64,000 nucleotides of DNA from Microcoleus sp. FACHB-672. GTDB lineage: Bacteria; Cyanobacteriota; Cyanobacteriia; Cyanobacteriales; Oscillatoriaceae. The DNA is taken from contig NZ_JACJOU010000002.1 in assembly GCF_014695725.1 (NCBI RefSeq), positions 1 to 64,000 of the forward strand, in the 5' to 3' direction. A program made the position numbers and the translations under genes. Shown here piece after piece: positions 26,561 through 34,070 of this stretch. Numbering within the stretch: the first letter of the stretch is position 1; each line of letters begins with the position of its first letter. The notes beneath the pieces were generated by a model, which made no database searches, had not been told where the DNA came from, and saw nothing but the letters and a program-made list of their open reading frames with translations.

Positions 26561-27745
26561 TTAATCCAACACCTTCCCCAACACCTCAGCCAAATATTCA
26601 TACTGCTCAAGAGAATTATAAATCTGTGCCGAAATGCGGATCAGCCGGTGGGGAGGAGCCGGCCAAGGAATCACCGGCACCTCTATGCCAAACTGGTCAA
26701 ACAACGTATCGTGCAATGCGACAAAGTTGCCGTCAGACACCGGCAGCGCCGCCATCGACCCGATCATTTCATCCGGGCAGGGTGCCGGTATCCCCAAGCG
26801 CTCTAGGAGTATCTGCCGCGCCGCTAATACCAGGGTTTTATTTTTTGCCATTAATTCCGGCCAGCCGCCGTCTAGCAGCGAACCCATGAACGCGATCGCC
26901 ACCGGCACGCATAGGGACGCCGTTGGATCATCTGTTCCCATCCAGTCAAATTCGAGCTGGAAACGGGAACGATCCTGGCGTGGGGAGTTGGCACCGTGGC
27001 TGATAGTCAGGGGGCGAATTCCTGGCTGTCGGTCGGATCGCACATACAGAAAAGCCGCCCCTTTAGGCGCACACAGCCATTTATGGCAGTTGCCGGTGTA
27101 GTAAGCCACCCCAATTTCGCGCAAATTGAGCGGAACCATCCCTGGCGCATGAGCACCATCGACAAGTGTATCCACGCCAAGTTCTGCCAGCCGGCGCACT
27201 AATTCCTGAATTGGGAAAATCAAGGCGGTTTGACTGCACACATGATCCAGCAGCACTAGCCGGGTTTTGGGTGAAACGCGCTCTAACACCGCTTCAACCA
27301 CCTGTGCCGGTGATTCGATGGGAAACGGCACCGGCGCGACGACAATGCGGGCACCGGCACGCTCTGCGATAAAATTCAGGGCGTTACGGCAGGCGTTGTA
27401 TTCATGATCGGTGGTGAGCAGCTCATCCCCAGGCTCAAAATGCAGCGAACGCAGCACCGCATTGACGCCGGTTGTCGCATTGGGGATAAATGCCAACTCA
27501 TCAGTGCCGGCACCCACAAAATTTGCCAGCCGGTTGCGAGCTTCATCTAGCAACGGCTCTAACTCCCGGACAAAAAACCGCACCGGCTCTCGTTCCAGTT
27601 GCTCCCGTAGCGTTTTTTGAGCAGCCAGCACGCTTATGGGACAAGCTCCGAATGAACCGTGATTGAGATAAGTCACCGCCGCGTCAAGCGACCATAACTT
27701 AGCCCAGCTAGATGGCTCACATTGCAAATTTGCAGATTGGGACAT
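26561..27745 (-). CDS. Class V aminotransferase-like PLP enzyme (isopenicillin-N-epimerase-like)
   Basis: A 394-residue fold type I PLP enzyme. Features in order: 'YLNHGSFGACP' near the N-terminus, 'FIPNATTGVNAVLRSL' at the phosphate site, 'TDHEYNACRNAL', 'VDGAHAPGMVPLNL' with the Asp that contacts the pyridine nitrogen, and the Schiff-base Lys in 'YTGNCHKWLCAPKG'. The Asn-His-Gly-Ser start and His-Lys-Trp motif are those of the isopenicillin-N-epimerase-like branch. Members include cysteine desulfurase-like and hercynylcysteine lyase enzymes, so the substrate is open. ATG at 27745 is chosen over an upstream in-frame TTG. It is convergent with petA and followed on the same side by tRNA-Asn. 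Confidence 0.85.
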   Translation of the reverse strand: MSQSANLQCEPSSWAKLWSLDAAVTYLNHGSFGACPISVLAAQKTLREQLEREPVRFFVRELEPLLDEARNRLANFVGAGTDELAFIPNATTGVNAVLRSLHFEPGDELLTTDHEYNACRNALNFIAERAGARIVVAPVPFPIESPAQVVEAVLERVSPKTRLVLLDHVCSQTALIFPIQELVRRLAELGVDTLVDGAHAPGMVPLNLREIGVAYYTGNCHKWLCAPKGAAFLYVRSDRQPGIRPLTISHGANSPRQDRSRFQLEFDWMGTDDPTASLCVPVAIAFMGSLLDGGWPELMAKNKTLVLAARQILLERLGIPAPCPDEMIGSMAALPVSDGNFVALHDTLFDQFGIEVPVIPWPAPPHRLIRISAQIYNSLEQYEYLAEVLGKVLD

Positions 27746-27776
27746 GAATTGATCAAATTTCAAATCTTAGGATCCA

Positions 27777-27821
27777 GATTTTAGATTAATTGCTAAATCC
27801 AAAATCCTCGCATCTAAAATC
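27777..27821 (+). repeat. AT-rich inverted repeat
   Basis: GATTTTAGAT (27777-27786) and ATCTAAAATC (27812-27821) form a 10-bp stem between tRNA-Asn and the aminotransferase. The same GATTTTAGATTTT-type wording occurs at about 41700-41720, so it looks like a dispersed intergenic repeat of the kind common in cyanobacteria. Confidence 0.4.
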
Positions 27822-27834
27822 CAAAATTTTTTAA

Positions 27835-27906
27835 CTCCCCGGGCCGGATTCGAACCAGCGACCAATCGGTTAACAGCCGACCGCTCTACCACTGAGCTAC
27901 CGAGGA
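27835..27906 (-). tRNA. tRNA-Asn (GUU)
   Basis: On the minus strand a 72-nt cloverleaf is visible: acceptor strand TCCTCGG pairing with CCGGGGA plus discriminator G, D-arm TAGCTCAGTGGTAGAG, anticodon loop CTGTTAA with GUU, and T-arm GGTTCGAATCC. CCA is not encoded. One T-G pair occurs in the acceptor stem. No tRNA-Asn integration structure or second copy was seen nearby. Confidence 0.95.
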
Positions 27907-27995
27907 ACGCGTTTTTTATAATAACGATACTTTAGGGGATTTGGCAAGTACCTTTATCAACTTTTTTTTGGGGGAGGTCGTGAGCAGTATCTGGA

Positions 27996-28547
27996 TCACG
28001 GTCGCCGACCCATCCGCAGCTGTGCTAAACGCTGCTGAGCTACAGGGTCTAAAGAACTCGCTAACAGACGACGAGCCGAAGGCTTCGAGGATTGCTGTTT
28101 GCGTCGCACTTGATTGCCTATCGCTTCAATATCATACGCTAGTTGTGGCGCTGACATCCATTCTGCCCCGTAACCTACAACAGTGAGTTGCTGCGCCCGG
28201 TCTGATGTGGCCACAATTACCCGCTGTTTCAATTTAGTAAATTCGTGGCGACAGTTGGCACAGATTTTTTCAATGTAGGTATCTGCGGTTTGCCCAAAGC
28301 CGGTGTAGTGGACTGATACGTGGCGCGTGATTTCTTCGCGTGTGCTGCCAGTGTCTTGATATTGGGCGTCGAACACAAGGCGAGTCTCAAATCCCTGGAA
28401 GGCGCTGTAATTCACTAGAGCTTCAATTAATTCCCTCCGTGCTGACTCCATGCCATCACGATCGCGTGTCTTTGTCAGGTCGGGCCAAATTCCAATGATG
28501 TTGTAGCCGTCCACGAGCAGGACTGTCGGCAGTGATGGGGGAGCCAT
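27996..28547 (-). CDS. YacP-like NYN domain ribonuclease
   Basis: A 183-residue protein of the YacP/Rae1 (DUF901) branch of the NYN/PIN nuclease fold. The N-terminal strand 'VLLVDGYNIIGIWPDL' carries the first metal-binding Asp, 'RRELIEALVNYSAFQGFETRLVFDAQY' follows, and 'VIVATSDRAQQLTV' gives the second acidic cluster. The B. subtilis relative cleaves mRNA in the ribosomal A site. A basic C-terminal tail with many Arg and Lys suits RNA binding. It lies about 90 nt upstream of tRNA-Asn on the same strand. Nuclease activity is inferred from the family. Confidence 0.87.
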   Translation of the reverse strand: MAPPSLPTVLLVDGYNIIGIWPDLTKTRDRDGMESARRELIEALVNYSAFQGFETRLVFDAQYQDTGSTREEITRHVSVHYTGFGQTADTYIEKICANCRHEFTKLKQRVIVATSDRAQQLTVVGYGAEWMSAPQLAYDIEAIGNQVRRKQQSSKPSARRLLASSLDPVAQQRLAQLRMGRRP

Positions 28548-28708
28548 TTTTTTAGGGGTGCAATTTTTTAGTTGGGCATATTTACCTTTTTTTTATATCC
28601 TAATCTTGAATTTTTTGCTAAGAGGGACTAAAAAGGGCCTAGGGTTCAGGGGCTAGAATTAAGCTGTGTACAATAAATTGTGAGGCGGCTTCGTACCGGG
28701 CGTGCGCT

Positions 28709-28821
28709 GGAGTTCGCGATGATTTGACCGACGACGCCCGATGACACTTCGATATCTCCTGCTACTGCTTTTACACGTACACGGAGTTCGCGATGATTCG
28801 ACCGACCACGCCCGATGACAC
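28709..28821 (+). repeat. Direct duplication of the GNAT gene start region
   Basis: A 39-nt block at 28709-28747 recurs at 28783-28821 with only two differences. Both copies begin GGAGTTCGCGATGATT. The second contains the start codon used by the GNAT gene; in the first, the same ATG is followed by ATT and then TGA because a C is T. The copies are 74 nt apart. The arrangement suggests a partial tandem duplication of the gene front. Confidence 0.85.
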
Positions 28822-29272
28822 GGCTGCGCTGATTGCCCTGGCCGATGCGACCGGCTTGTTCCGTCCGAATGAACTTGAGGAGCTGGGAGAAATACTGGGC
28901 GACTACTTCGGCGGCAACATTGACAGCGATCACTGCTGGATTACCGACGACGACGGTGGGCCGGTAGGGGTCGCGTACTACGCGCCGGCCCCGATGACCG
29001 ATGGGACGTGGTACGTGTACTTGATCGCCGTACGACCCGACCGCCAGGGGCAAGGACACGGTACGGCACTGCTGCGTTACGTTGAAGAAACGTTGACGGC
29101 GCGTGGCGAGCGCATACTGCTGGTGGAAACGTCAGGGCTGGCGAGCTTCGAGGGCACACGGGCGTTCTATCGCAAGTGTGGTTATGACGAAGAAGCGCGG
29201 ATTCGCGACTTCTACAGAGCGGGCGATGACAAGATTGTTTACCGTAAAGCACTGGTTGCTCAGGGGCAGTGA
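28793..29272 (+). CDS. GNAT family N-acetyltransferase
   Basis: A 159-residue acetyltransferase of the GCN5 fold that uses acetyl-CoA to acylate an unknown amine. Acetyl-CoA motif A is clear: 'YLIAVRPDRQGQGHGTALLRYVEETL' (split here as IAVRPDRQGQGHG then TALLRYVEE). The fold ends with 'LASFEGTRAFYRKCGYDEEARIRDFYRAGDDKIVYRK', typical of the C-terminal strands. Its base composition and codon choice are markedly more GC-rich (GTACGACCCGACCGCC-type codons) than neighbours, pointing to recent transfer. The start is fixed by the downstream copy of the duplicated block; GGAG sits 7 nt before the ATG. It is convergent with the WD40 gene, with only 12 nt between their ends. Confidence 0.88.
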   Translation: MIRPTTPDDTAALIALADATGLFRPNELEELGEILGDYFGGNIDSDHCWITDDDGGPVGVAYYAPAPMTDGTWYVYLIAVRPDRQGQGHGTALLRYVEETLTARGERILLVETSGLASFEGTRAFYRKCGYDEEARIRDFYRAGDDKIVYRKALVAQGQ

Positions 29273-29284
29273 GCTTGCTCTCCC

Positions 29285-30787
29285 CTAACAAAGCTCCACC
29301 CATCCGGGATTTTGGTGACGCAGTAAACTCAGCTCTAGACTTTTGCCGTTTGGGTTGGGGGCGACGTTAATGATGGGGTCTGAATGACCTGTGAGGGTGG
29401 ATTTCAATTCCCCAGTCTGCACATCCCACAGTTTTATCGTTTTTTCTGTACTGCCGGTGGCAAGGGTTTGACCATCAGGGCTAATGGCAATTGCTCTGAC
29501 TGTGCCGGAATGCCCTGGAAGGGTGCTTTTTAGTTCGCCGGTGTCTAGATGCCAAATGTCAATTGTTCCGTCTTGGGAGCCACTGACAAGGGTTTGATCG
29601 TCGGGACTAATTGCGATGGAAACGACTGGATCTGTTCGCACCGGCAATATTCGCAGCACTTCGCCGGTGTCTAACGACCAGACTTTCAGTGTTTTGTCAA
29701 TACTGCCGGTGGCGAGGATTTTGCGATCATAACTAATGGCTATCGGTCTAACTGTGCCGGCGTGTGCTGCTATCCTGCGCTGTAGCTTGCCGGTTTCTAA
29801 ATTCCAAATTTTTAGTGACCCGTCGTAACCGCCACTAATCAGGATTTGCCGGTCTGCGCTGATGGTAATGGCACTTACGCCGCTACTATGGCCGGCAAGG
29901 GAATGACGCAGCGATCCTGTTCCCGCATGACATTGATAAAGCTTTTTGTCTGTGCTGCCACTGGCGAGGATTTGCCCGCCTCCGCCAGTAGCGAGCGGAT
30001 AAAATGACCAAGACTGCCCAGAGAGCGCTGCTTGCAATTCTTTGTTATTCAACTGCCACAGCTTAATGCTGCCGTCATAATTGCTACTAGCAAGGATTTC
30101 TCCATCTGCGCTAATCGCAAAGGGATAGACATAGTTGGAGCTGCCGGTGAGAATATGTAACCCGTCGCTGAAGCTTGGTTCTGTTTTGAAAGATTCTAAA
30201 TAGCTGCGTAAGCCTCCTGCATAAAGCAGGTCGGCGATTCCCAGGTTGGCTTGGCCCTGCCGAATTGCAATGGTATTTGTGGGGGCAAAACCGGCCACAA
30301 TTGCGTGATAGATTTGCCGGTCTTCACTGACTTCTTCTTGAAGCAAAATGCAGACTATGGCAACATTTTGCTTAATTTCTTCAACGTAGATAGGCCATCG
30401 AACAGAATCTATGTTGCCGTATTCCGTTTTGACCTGGATGCCAAGGTTTGAGTCAAAAAGCAGCGTAAAATCGACAGAATCTTTCGTTTTTTGGTATTTT
30501 AGTGGATCTATTTCGAGTGCCAAACCTTCTAAATAGGTAGCAACTACTGCTTGACCCAACTGTCTTTTTAAAAAGCTATGTATTATATCAGAAACTGGAG
30601 AGTGCTGCTCGATATTTACGGCTGTCTGCCGGCAAAAGTCTCGAATTTTTGTCAACTTCTCGCCTGAGAGAACCATCAATTCACTGTGGCACCCTCTGGT
30701 TTGAGAGTGCAATAGATTTGCCGCATCTGACTTCAGCCTTTTAATAAAATCAGCTTGTTGGAATTTCAGGGGAGTTGTCCAGTCCAT
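29285..30787 (-). CDS. PD-(D/E)XK-like nuclease domain fused to a WD40 propeller
   Basis: A 500-residue soluble protein. Residues about 60-160 read like a restriction-endonuclease fold: E87 in 'ATYLEGLALEI', D106 in 'SVDFTLLFD' and Q118-V-K120 in 'LGIQVKTEYG', i.e. E-x18-D-x11-QxK, followed by 'VAIVCILLQEEV'. Residues about 210-500 contain seven WD40-type repeats ('AISPDGQTLATGSTEKTIKLWDV' style, here split as AISPDGQTLATGS and TIKLWDV), enough for one propeller; the second and last are degenerate. In this domain order the propeller would recognise a partner and the N-terminal domain might cut DNA. The nuclease call is motif-based only. Possible defence role; no partner gene is adjacent. Confidence 0.7.
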   Translation of the reverse strand: MDWTTPLKFQQADFIKRLKSDAANLLHSQTRGCHSELMVLSGEKLTKIRDFCRQTAVNIEQHSPVSDIIHSFLKRQLGQAVVATYLEGLALEIDPLKYQKTKDSVDFTLLFDSNLGIQVKTEYGNIDSVRWPIYVEEIKQNVAIVCILLQEEVSEDRQIYHAIVAGFAPTNTIAIRQGQANLGIADLLYAGGLRSYLESFKTEPSFSDGLHILTGSSNYVYPFAISADGEILASSNYDGSIKLWQLNNKELQAALSGQSWSFYPLATGGGGQILASGSTDKKLYQCHAGTGSLRHSLAGHSSGVSAITISADRQILISGGYDGSLKIWNLETGKLQRRIAAHAGTVRPIAISYDRKILATGSIDKTLKVWSLDTGEVLRILPVRTDPVVSIAISPDDQTLVSGSQDGTIDIWHLDTGELKSTLPGHSGTVRAIAISPDGQTLATGSTEKTIKLWDVQTGELKSTLTGHSDPIINVAPNPNGKSLELSLLRHQNPGWVELC

Positions 30788-31287
30788 GTCCAGCTTCTAT
30801 GAATCTCCCATGATTCTACATAGCTAGAAGCGAATCAGCGTAGCTTGTTTCCAGGGAGAGTGCTGAATTCTGGACTTTTCTACTAATCTGATATCTTATA
30901 GCTTTCTGAATTATAGGGAGCTTCCCACCTTTGCACCTTCTTCAGCAGAGATGAGTTTAGGAACAGATCTCCACAAAAAATTATCAATTTAGGGGAGATA
31001 AAGCCGGCAAGATGTCCACCTCACAGATAAACACAGATATTCCGCCGACTCATATCTATGTTTATTTCGGGTTGAAATCAAGTTTATTGCCGTGCGCGTG
31101 AGATTGCTAAAAGTTAGTGAGTTGCAACGCTCGAGAATATTAACATTTCTCTTCTAGCAAGAAGCAGTAAAGTAAGGCTGTATTCTGTGTCAATTTTGAA
31201 TATTACAGATTCAAAGGTTAACCGATGGTTAAATTTTATCCAAGGGTTTATCCTGAGCTTCCTTGCTAATAAAACCTGTGAAGATGA

Positions 31288-31322
31288 GCGACTGCTTTTT
31301 TTTCAGGCAGCAGTTGCTTTTT
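31288..31322 (+). terminator. Orphan intrinsic terminator
   Basis: GCGACTGCT (31288-31296) pairs with AGCAGTTGC (31309-31317) with one G-T pair, followed by a T-run. No coding sequence ends upstream on the plus strand, so it may end a small non-coding RNA beginning somewhere after about 31100, or serve as a bidirectional boundary. Confidence 0.6.
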
Positions 31323-32112
31323 CGTGATTCAGGGTGCCAATATGGGCATCGGCAGTTTAATAATTTGTGTTATAGGTTGTGAATAGTTGATTCCGCTTGT
31401 TTCAGCCTCAAGCACAAATCCGAATCATCAGTGCCGGCAATGGTTTCTAAATTAGTAAGGCGTTCTTCGGGCTGCTGTAACTGATTTTCCGGCAAAGTAT
31501 TATGAGATTTTTTATCACAATGCCATAAAACGGCAGTGCCGGCAGCCCTATTTGTGATGACGCCAATGGGTAAAACCGCCTCACCGTTAATAACCGCTGG
31601 AAGCGGAATACAAATTCCTAGTATTTTAGTGGGAAGCATCCAAGTTATTGAAGTCGCTGAGACTCATACATTTTTGAAGTTGTTTGAGTCTTTTTTCCAT
31701 TGTTTAGATATAAATTTCTGCTTCTCTAATTGCTCTCATTTTTTATTTTGCTGGCTAGATACTAAAGATGACTTCCTGCCGGCAGGTTCACCCAGTCGGG
31801 GGAAGTATTATTGCCCCAGAAGCGGAATTTAGCTGGCTATGTTGGGTGTCTGTGATCGTGATCGCAAGATAGATAAGAAAATGTAAACCCTTGAATGAGA
31901 AGGCTTGTAGCTTATGTAAAGAAATGTAACAGAGTTTTTATAAAAATATATTGCACAGTCTTGATTTACTTGTTAGGGTGTGCATAGGGCTGATTCTGGT
32001 AGATACTTGTATCGAGGAGATGTGCTATTTATGCTCTACATCAACCCTGCCCACTTAGTAAGGAATTAATTCCTGGTATGACTGAAAGATGTTTCTCCAA
32101 ACACTCTGCTTC

Positions 32113-32131
32113 AACGTTCTTCAAGAACGTT
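32113..32131. promoter_or_regulatory. Perfect 19-nt palindrome upstream of the SDR gene
   Basis: AACGTTCTT-C-AAGAACGTT is a perfect 9-bp inverted repeat with a single central base. This compact form fits a homodimeric repressor operator better than a terminator. It lies about 320 nt upstream of the SDR start. The binding protein is unknown. Confidence 0.45.
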
Positions 32132-32174
32132 AGAGAAATATCTTAATAGCTTTAAAAACGCTGGAGGATACGCT

Positions 32175-32294
32175 GTGCCGTTACTAAATCATATCCTTTG
32201 CGTTTTGCCGGCTCAATCCAGGCTTTTCTGGAGTATTCCTGATAACAATTTTTCAGATTCGTCTAGAAAATCCGGTTCTACTGTGAGTTTCTGA
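32175..32294 (+). CDS. Possible small protein of 39 residues
   Basis: A GTG at 32175 is preceded by GGAGG with 7-nt spacing and opens a 39-codon frame (VPLLNHILCVLPAQSRLFWS ... SGSTVSF). The strong Shine-Dalgarno is the only support. It lies downstream of the palindrome at 32113 and upstream of the SDR, where it could act as a leader peptide. No homology is recognised; it could be chance. Confidence 0.25.
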   Translation: MPLLNHILCVLPAQSRLFWSIPDNNFSDSSRKSGSTVSF

Positions 32295-32449
32295 GAAATA
32301 TCAGGTTCTGAAAGGTTTAGTTCCACGAATCATGCAATGACTGGTCATTGTTTGTGTCTTTGATTGCCGAGGGTTTTGGATGCGAAATTTTGACCCTGAG
32401 CAAGCATGAAAATTGCAACAGTGACTTCTCAACTCTGGAGATTTTAATT

Positions 32450-33274
32450 ATGAACGTTCATGGAAAAACAGCTCTAATTACAGGCGCTTCCCGTGGAATA
32501 GGGCGAGAGATCGCTCTAGAATTAGCGCAACAAGGAACGAAGCGGTTGTTATTAGTGGCGCGGGATCACGAAAGATTAGCTGAAGTCGCCAATGAAATTA
32601 AGGCATTGGGTGCAGAAGCGATTATTTTGGCTTTGGATTTAGCACAGCCGGTGGAGGTGAATATTGCCATTGCCAAAGCTTGGCGGAATCACGGTCCTAT
32701 TCAACTTTTAGTGAACTGTGCCGGTGTCGCCCATCAAGCGCCTTTCTTGAAAACTAAGTTGCCAAATGTGCAGCAAGAAATTGCGATTAATTTGATGGGA
32801 ATGTATACGATGACGCGTCTGGTTGCGCGGCGCATGGCAACGCAACGGGAAGGCACAATTGTGAATGTTTCCAGTTTGATGGGTAAGGTGGCAGCACCGA
32901 CGATGACAACTTATTCTGCGACAAAGTTTGCAATTTTAGGGTTTACGCAAGCATTACGCGGCGAGTTAGCGCAATATAATATCCGGGTCATTGCTTTGCT
33001 ACCCTCTTTAACGGATACGGATATGGCGCGAGATTTGCAGTGGTTTCGCTGGGTGGTGCCAACAACTCCCCAAAAGGTAGCCCAAGCATTGATTACCGGC
33101 TTGCGAAAGAATTCCCCCGAAATTCTAGTTGGTTGGCAAAGTCATTTAGCTGTCTTGGGCAATCGCATTGCGCCTTGGTTCTTGGAAAGGGTTTTATTGA
33201 TGGCTGCACCGATGTCTAGAGATAGCCGAAAGCGCTATCACAAACTCCGAGAGGCTGACGCGATTTCACGTTAG
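32450..33274 (+). CDS. Short-chain dehydrogenase/reductase
   Basis: A 274-residue classical SDR using NAD(P)H. The cofactor motif is 'ALITGASRGIGREIALELA' (TGxxxGxG), followed by 'LVNCAGVAHQ' (NAG), the catalytic Ser in 'VNVSSLMGKVA', and the Tyr-Lys pair in 'YSATKFAIL'. The C-terminal part with 'ILVGWQSHLAVLGNRIAPWFLERVL' resembles SDRs acting on lipid-like or keto substrates at membranes. The substrate is not assignable. I start at the ATG at 32450, preceded by GGAG; a longer frame to 32348 lacks a ribosome site. A long hairpin (33282-33345) follows the stop. Confidence 0.88.
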   Translation: MNVHGKTALITGASRGIGREIALELAQQGTKRLLLVARDHERLAEVANEIKALGAEAIILALDLAQPVEVNIAIAKAWRNHGPIQLLVNCAGVAHQAPFLKTKLPNVQQEIAINLMGMYTMTRLVARRMATQREGTIVNVSSLMGKVAAPTMTTYSATKFAILGFTQALRGELAQYNIRVIALLPSLTDTDMARDLQWFRWVVPTTPQKVAQALITGLRKNSPEILVGWQSHLAVLGNRIAPWFLERVLLMAAPMSRDSRKRYHKLREADAISR

Positions 33275-33281
33275 AATCGTT

Positions 33282-33345
33282 TAATAAATAGGGAGTGTGG
33301 AGGGGTTTGAGCGTTGCTTATTGCTTTTCCACCTCCCTATTATTA
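33282..33345 (+). terminator. Long hairpin after the SDR gene
   Basis: TAATAAATAGGGAGTGTGGA (33282-33301) pairs almost fully with TCCACCTCCCTATTATTA (33328-33345) across a 26-nt loop. It begins 8 nt after the SDR stop. There is no long U-tract, but its length and place fit transcript termination or 3'-end protection. Confidence 0.6.
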
Positions 33346-33501
33346 GATTTTGGATGAATTTTCTGAGCCGGCACTGCCGATAGTTACAAAAACTGTTAAT
33401 CGATCCGAGTGAACTTAAATTAGTCTCATCAAGTTAGGATGAGCAGACTTTCCTTTTCAGATTTCAAGTTAAGATGAATTGCGAATAAGGAAATATTAAC
33501 A

Positions 33502-33945
33502 GTGAGTCAGAATCGTCAAATATTAGATGATATTGCTAAGTTCGTTCAGGAAATCGTCAATGCTGAAACAGCCGTCGTAGTGCTGGCGGAGTCTGAGGGA
33601 GAATTTGTTTATTTTGCGGCGGCAGTAGGCAAATATGCTGAGGCGATAGTGGACAAAAGAAATACGTCTGCAAATTCGGGTTTGTGTGGCGTTGCGTTTC
33701 AGGGTAAGGTGCCGGTTTTAGTTTGCAAAACTGAGGGGGATAGCCGAGTTCGGCAGGATTATGCGAAAGCGATGGGGATTAAAACTGCTTTAGCAGTGCC
33801 GGTTATTTATGAGGATAAACTTTTGGGTGCGCTGATGGCGTTAAATCGCACGGATGGCAGTGAATTTGATGAAGAGGCAGAGAAAGTTTTAGCCGGCTAC
33901 GCTGCTGAAGTGGGTCCTGTGGTTTTGCAATTTTGCATTAGTTGA
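33502..33945 (+). CDS. Stand-alone GAF domain protein
   Basis: A 147-residue protein that is essentially one GAF domain: 'ILDDIAKFVQEIVNAETAVVVLAE', 'NSGLCGVAFQGKVPVLVCKTEGD', 'GIKTALAVPVIYEDKLLGALMALN' and 'EAEKVLAGYAAEVG'. GAF domains bind small ligands such as cyclic nucleotides or bilins. There is no kinase or cyclase domain, and no Cys in a bilin-attachment position that I can identify. It starts at GTG 33502 with AAGGAA about 10 nt upstream. It is a single-gene unit; role unknown, perhaps an accessory sensor. Confidence 0.8.
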   Translation: MSQNRQILDDIAKFVQEIVNAETAVVVLAESEGEFVYFAAAVGKYAEAIVDKRNTSANSGLCGVAFQGKVPVLVCKTEGDSRVRQDYAKAMGIKTALAVPVIYEDKLLGALMALNRTDGSEFDEEAEKVLAGYAAEVGPVVLQFCIS

Positions 33946-34070
33946 AAATAGAATGTCGGCTACAATTTTACGGGGTCAATAGTTTTTGAAGAAGAAGCCG
34001 GCATAGTTCAGAGCGACCGCAATTGCCAGCGCATTTACAGCCGCCCTTTTTCCGCTTTCTTGACGTTTCC

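Larger units (their letters stand above)
30788..32449 (+). other. Gene-poor region of about 1.66 kb
   Basis: No convincing protein gene. Frames at 31370-31639 (minus, 89 codons) and 31536-31832 (plus, 98 codons) overlap each other, have no recognisable domains and lack good ribosome sites. A CACAGATAAACACAGATATT string near 31024 resembles common cyanobacterial intergenic repeats. A plus-strand intrinsic terminator at 31288-31322 without an upstream gene suggests a small RNA. Closer to the SDR gene are a perfect palindrome (32113-32131) and a short SD-led frame (32175-32294). Confidence 0.45.

Noticed and set aside
27835-27906. tRNA-Asn as an integration site for a genomic island containing the GNAT and WD40 genes
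   Set aside because: No duplicated tRNA 3' end or integrase gene was found within the window.
31370-31832. Overlapping frames of 89 (minus) and 98 (plus) codons in the gene-poor region
   Set aside because: No domain, weak start contexts, and they overlap each other; kept only as a note in the intergenic entry.
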